Assembly (NCBI GenBank): GCA_030141605.1 | Contig: JAQGDQ010000537.1 | Span: 1-37,500, forward strand | Origin: Tubiluchus corallicola | Taxonomy: Eukaryota; Priapulida; Priapulimorpha; Priapulimorphida; Tubiluchidae | Direction of reading: 5' to 3' | Length of the DNA: 37,500 nt | Part shown: piece by piece, positions 33,957-37,500 of the stretch | Layout: every line of letters starts with the position of its first letter | Position numbering within the stretch: the first letter of the stretch is position 1 | The notes under the pieces: generated by a model | What the model saw: the letters and a program-made list of their open reading frames with translations, nothing else | The model's database searches: none | What the model was told of the DNA's origin: nothing | Program-made: the position numbers and the translations under genes

Positions 33957-34696
33957 TTATGTCTGTGCTCATACAGGAGCAGAAAAGTCGTAAGGTCTTA
34001 TAAGACCTATTTCAATTTGTAATCATTTACTTATGTCTGTGCCCATACAGTAGCAGAAAAGTCGTAAGGTCTTATAAGACTTATTTCAATTTGTAATCAT
34101 TTAGTTATGTCTGTGCCCATACAGTAGCAGAAAAGTCGTAAGGTCTTATAAGACCTATTTTAATTTGAAATCATTTAGCTATGTCTGTGCCCATACAGTA
34201 GCAGAAAAGTCGTAAGGTCTTATAAGACCTATTTCAATTTGTAATCATTTACTTATGTCTGTGCCCATACAGTAGCAGAAAAGTCGTAAGGTCTTATAAG
34301 ACTTATTTCAATTTGTAATCATTTAGCTATGTCTGTGCCCATACAGTAGCAGAAAAGTCGTAAGGTCTTATAAGACCTATTTCAATTTGTAATCATTTAG
34401 CTATGTCTGTGCCCATACAGTAGCAGAAAAGTCGTAAGGTCTTATAAGACCTATTTTAATTTGAAATCATTTAGCTATGTCTGTGCCCATACAGTAGCAG
34501 AAAAGTTGTAAGGTCTTATAAGACTTATTTCAATTTGTAATCATTTAGTTATGTCTGTGCCCATACAGTAGCAGAAAAGTCGTAAGGTCTTATAAGACTT
34601 ATTTCAATTTGTAATCATTTAGCTATGTCTGTGCCGATACAGTAGCAGAAAAGTCGTAAGGTCTTATAAGACCTATTTTAATTTGTGACCATTTAG
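33957..34696. repeat. 74-bp tandem repeat, 10 copies, each with a 16-bp palindrome
   Basis: Units start at 33957 and then every 74 bp (34031, 34105, 34179, 34253, 34327, 34401, 34475, 34549, 34623). Each contains TTATGTCTGTGCCCATACAG, AGCAGAAAAGTCGTAAGG and the dyad AGGTCTTATAAGACCT. In four units the last dyad base pair is broken (AGACTT). The array lies in the synaptotagmin intron and ends 70 bp before the next exon, abutting its splice acceptor region. Confidence 0.97.
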
Positions 34697-34765
34697 TTAA
34701 TCGATTTTTAATTTGTCTAAGGTAAGCAGTCAATACCTGTAATTATATTTTTTCTTTACTTTCAG

Positions 34766-34997
34766 GTAGACGACAATGACTATAGTCTGCATCAACCTTA
34801 CGCCATGTATGAAAAGATCTCTAGTCTCAACACCCCACCGTATCCAGGTAGTGAAGCCACGTGGAAGGAACTTCAATCCAAGTGGATAAACCAACCACTG
34901 GAGAAAGAAATGGTAAAGGATGAAACTGGACCTGATGCGATAGAAAGCGAACAAGTCAGTAGTCGAACGGAAAGCCCTACAGAGTCGGCATCTGTTG
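34766..34997 (+). CDS. Synaptotagmin (Syt12-like), second coding exon
   Basis: A TTTCTTTACTTTCAG acceptor (AG 34764-34765) opens the exon in phase 0 and a strong donor G|GTGAGT closes it after 77 codons plus one base (phase 1). It encodes residues 58-134, starting VDDNDYSLHQPYAMYEKISS and including PPYPGSEATWKELQSKWI, then an acidic, Ser/Thr-rich stretch ending SESASV-like (TESPTESASV). There is no membrane segment or C2 strand, so this is the flexible cytosolic linker between the membrane anchor and C2A, the least conserved region of synaptotagmins. Read-through beyond the donor would run into a family C transposon (35033) and stop at 35086, so the donor is needed. The family C insertion starts only 36 bp after the exon. 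Confidence 0.85.
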
Positions 34998-35032
34998 GTG
35001 AGTTTGAAAAACTTTTCAGTGTTATCACAGTA

Positions 35033-35423
35033 AGCCTTTTCACAGTTCCAGCGATTGATGATGATCGTGAAAAGGTCAAAGGTTAAGTCTACCAAACAAC
35101 GCATTTGTATACACTTGACAACACCTCGCAGCCCATGCTATTGTAATAGTAACTGTTTTAACAGCTAGCTAGAATCTTACCTAGTTCATCTTTTCTTGTT
35201 CCCAAGCAAGACCCTGCTAGTAAATCACTCTGCGCTGTCTGCTATGCACATATTAATGCATAATTAAGTAAATTCCAGGTAAAACAAGTGAAGTTACTGA
35301 ACTAATGCAGCAGACGGCTTTGCTTTACCCACATGTCGCGTGCCGTTGTAATTAGGATGCGTTGCTGTGGTACACTTTGCCTGCAGCAAGTGCGCGTGCG
35401 CATAACGAAACTGCGAAAAGGCT
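35033..35423 (-). mobile_element. Family C TIR element (MITE), copy 3, in intron
   Basis: The ends are AGCCTTTTCACAGTTCC and, reverse complemented from the right, AGCCTTTTCGCAGTTTCG, at least 15 of 17 matching. DR1-like AGGTCAAAGGTTA is intact at 35073-35085, while the opposite inner motif is eroded (ACACTTTGCCTGCAG). The internal AGCAAGACCCTGCTAGTAAA block is shared with the copy at 24563. It sits just inside the second visible intron of the synaptotagmin gene. A frame from the preceding exon runs into it but is non-genic. Confidence 0.85.
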
Positions 35424-35837
35424 CTGTGTTATTCAAACCTTGAATGATAAAGCACACATGCAATAGAGGTAGGGAATCTCAGCAAACTCTGCCATATATG
35501 GCAACATAAACCCTAATCTGTTCAGCCAATATGCCTAATAGACAGTTTATGGCTTTCAGTTTATTAACTGAACGAGTTAAGATTAAATTTCCACAGAAAA
35601 TATGAAATTTCGCCCATTGCAGTAGTTTAATTAATTAGCGCGCCTGGTATGGCTTCCTAGAACATGTTACTGTAATTATGTGTAAGAATAATGAATTTCC
35701 AGTAATTATGTGAAAGTTATTGGCTGGAGTGTACTGGAACTGTGTACGGCTGTTGTTTAGCATGTGTAAATTTATACAATTCAACATACTGCAAACTATA
35801 ATCATTCAGTAATTTAACATACTCAAAAGGTTAAAAA
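35424..35837. other. Intron sequence, no feature recognised
   Basis: It is AT-rich with no exon in a compatible phase. Confidence 0.45.
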
Positions 35838-36800
35838 CTGCTATAGTTTTAGAATCGTATGTTTTAAGTAAGAATGAGATTATAATTAGTGGCTGTATAA
35901 AGTTTGATATGTTATTATAGTCGCTGTTTTTTTAAAAACGTTTTTTTTATTTTTAGCCAAAGTATTTTTAAAGCAAAAGCCAAGCGTCTCGAGGAGTTCA
36001 GCTTATTTTAATATTTGACAAAAATGTTAGAAAATTTCAGCAATTAAATTGTGATAAGCATCTCGTGTAATTAGTAAAATCAATTTAAAGTCGCGATCAC
36101 TTCACGTTTGGGGGCGCTCATTTTACACAAAAATGGCGTCATCCGGTTTCCGTGCAATATAAACAATCATCCCGCCAGGTACTTCAGAATCTTTTTGTAA
36201 CTTCTAGAGCGAACTTCTAATTAAGTAACCAGCCCAGCACCTACTACGTGCTGGCAAGTTTACATGTTTATCTAAAAATTGACAAAAATCTACAATTTAA
36301 TTATTTACACAATTAATGTTACTTAATTACACATTTTAAGCAGTAATCTTGTAGATTAAAGCAATGTAACCGCTTTAAATTTGATCATAATTGATCGAAT
36401 GATTAATTTCTAGATAAACACAGTTAAACACAACATTAGAATAACGGAACTTCTAAGCAAAATGTAGAAATTTTGCAACGCGTACTTCACACAGCTTGCC
36501 TTCACGGCATACACGCTGTCCAACATACACAAGCTTACGTCATTTTTTTCAAATATGCCAGCAGCAATATTCGTTTGGCGGGAGATTACATTTTTAAGCA
36601 AAGCGTTCTATGCACATATTTTGTATTGTGATTTCAATATTTTTAATTGCGTACTAATTTTAATGCAATAAATGTTGTTAGAGGGTTGATTTTTCCTTTA
36701 ATACGCATTTTGGTTTTTAGTTAGTAATTTTAATCTGTTTATCAATAATTTTTTGTTGTAAATAGATGTAATATGTGCACTGAAATAAAATCTAATCTAA
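35838..36800 (+). repeat. Dispersed repeat R, split by a TTAA element
   Basis: 35838-35971 and 36698-36800 together are collinear with 9541-9790. The right end reads AAATAAAATCTAATCTAATC, a short repeated tail as at LINE 3' ends. The interruption is the element listed next. Location is intron 2 of the synaptotagmin gene. Confidence 0.8.
35968..36701 (+). mobile_element. Family A-related TTAA element with exact target duplication
   Basis: TTAA at 35968-35971 and 36698-36701 flanks 726 bp. The left end AGCAAAAGCCAAGCGTCTCG and the next 180 bases match family A (AGCATCTCGTGTAATTAGTA, AAGTCGCGATCACTTCACG). The right end reads TTTTTCCTTTAA. The CRE position is eroded to GGCGTCATCC. The interior differs from other family A copies and shares TTCGTTTGGCGGG with 6420-6510. 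The paralogous repeat at 9700-9703 has a single TTAA at the insertion point. There is no transposase frame. Confidence 0.88.
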
Positions 36801-36801
36801 T

Positions 36802-37074
36802 CAATGTGTACGGTTTTGGGCTTGTGGCGGTACCGGACAATACTCATTATCACGATTAATGCCCAACACGAGTCACTGAACCGACAGAAGATGTCCTAGC
36901 CACGTTCAGGTGCAAAGGGTTTGCAAAGCACACACCGTGACCTCTTGGCTATTCATCAGCAAAATATGTCAAGACATTGCATCTTTTCCACAGTATTTTG
37001 CATCACCTAAATGATGCTTAGAGAAGCTGTGGAAGAGGCTGCAGGATTTACGTTGAATTTTCTCTCATTTACAG
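36802..37074. other. Intron sequence before third exon
   Basis: No repeat was recognised. The TTTTCTCTCATTTACAG acceptor closes it. Confidence 0.5.
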
Positions 37075-37225
37075 GTTCTACTGAAAGTCTACCAGAAATT
37101 TCACCAAATCTACACAGAGCCATGTCATGTGATAGTGTGAACTCTGATTCTTCCGTTCTGGAAGAATCCCTAATTCCTGGATCGCCAACTTGTGGAATGA
37201 TAGAATGCGGCTTCGATTATGATAA
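37075..37225 (+). CDS. Synaptotagmin (Syt12-like), third coding exon
   Basis: The acceptor CTCTCATTTACAG (AG 37073-37074) supplies GT that completes a Gly codon with the G left by the previous exon, so the phases agree. The exon encodes residues 136-184 and exits in phase 2 at AA|GTACGT. It begins STESLPEISPN, continues LHRAMSCDSVNSDSSVLEE and ends TCGMIECGFDYD. In vertebrate synaptotagmin-12, C2A is preceded by a similar segment with an SxDSxNSxSSV pattern, and C2A domains open with a GxxxxxxxYD strand as here. This supports synaptotagmin-12-like identity, but other synaptotagmins are not excluded because both C2 domains lie outside the window. Calcium-binding residues cannot be assessed. 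Confidence 0.8.
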
Positions 37226-37423
37226 GTACGTGTTGAGTTGTCAATTATTCGTTCATGGAATATTCCATTCATTTGTTGAATCATTGCGTCATTAGTCAAT
37301 CAGTTAGTCTCATATTCAACCACCTGCTTTGATAACTATTTGACTAACCGGCTACTGGTAACCAACCAACAACAAACCACCCAATCAACCAACCAACAGA
37401 TCATCTACCAACCGACCGGCAGG

Positions 37424-37429
<6 letters not shown>
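37226..37429. other. Intron start with degenerate tetranucleotides
   Basis: It follows the third exon's donor. From about 37340 it becomes CAAC/CAAT-like four-base units. No further exon lies before the edge. Confidence 0.5.

Positions 37430-37500
<71 letters not shown>
37428..37500. repeat. (ACAG)n microsatellite, runs off the window
   Basis: At least 17 pure four-base units continue to the last base of the window. Confidence 0.97.

Noticed and set aside
33957-34696. CRISPR-like array (palindromic repeats at regular spacing)
   Set aside because: The whole 74-bp unit is repeated, so there are no unique spacers, and the array lies in the intron of an animal gene.
34805-35086. Continuation of the second synaptotagmin exon beyond 34997
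   Set aside because: The extra codons come from intron and a family C transposon; the GTGAGT donor and the phase match with the third exon support splicing at 34997.

Overview
This window is animal nuclear DNA, most likely from an invertebrate. The evidence is GT-AG introns inside a synaptotagmin-type gene, a decayed non-LTR retrotransposon, several families of short DNA transposons, and very long micro-, mini- and satellite arrays. The phylum cannot be read reliably from the sequence; a lophotrochozoan such as a mollusc, annelid or brachiopod would fit, but that is a guess. No prokaryotic operon, rRNA gene, CRISPR array or confident tRNA was seen.

Layout. Positions 1 to about 32900 contain no convincing host protein-coding exon and are built from repeats: (i) family B, a TTAA-flanked element of about 0.55-0.6 kb (seven or more copies); (ii) family A, another TTAA-flanked element of about 0.5-0.7 kb carrying a perfect CRE-type palindrome (six copies or fragments); (iii) family C, a TIR element of about 0.37-0.39 kb carrying inward-facing DR1-like nuclear-receptor motifs (three copies); (iv) hAT-like elements with 8-bp target duplications (2278-3657, 3866-4412, 7219-7665, 18660-19682); (v) a LINE reverse-transcriptase 3' remnant (13845-14215); and (vi) two large inverted duplications (13107-13838 with 14581-15285, and 5335-6440 with 17486-18480). 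Between them lie simple repeats: ATCA, CAAC, TA, GA, CT, CA/CG, CAA/CCG, GAT and GTT. Four larger arrays follow: 107 bp x 27 (26690-29588), 21 bp (29875-30040), 30 bp (31325-32235) and, inside the gene, 74 bp x 10 (33957-34696).

The only convincing gene is on the plus strand from 32947 to beyond the right edge. Three coding exons (32947-33117, 34766-34997, 37075-37225) join in frame with intron phases 0 and 1, and the last exon exits in phase 2. They encode 184 residues: a very short N-terminus, one membrane helix, a polar linker, a Ser-rich segment resembling the synaptotagmin-12 linker, and the first strand of a C2A domain. The rest of C2A and C2B must lie to the right. Both visible introns have been invaded by repeats.

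Best leads: an element-free paralogous site (9700-9703) that proves TTAA target duplication for the element at 35968-36701; two transposon families that disperse transcription-factor-like motifs (CRE and DR1); the intronic array of 16-bp perfect palindromes ending 70 bp before an exon; the 107-bp satellite with variant classes; and the large inverted duplication with a LINE in its loop. I found no evidence of a multi-gene novel system.
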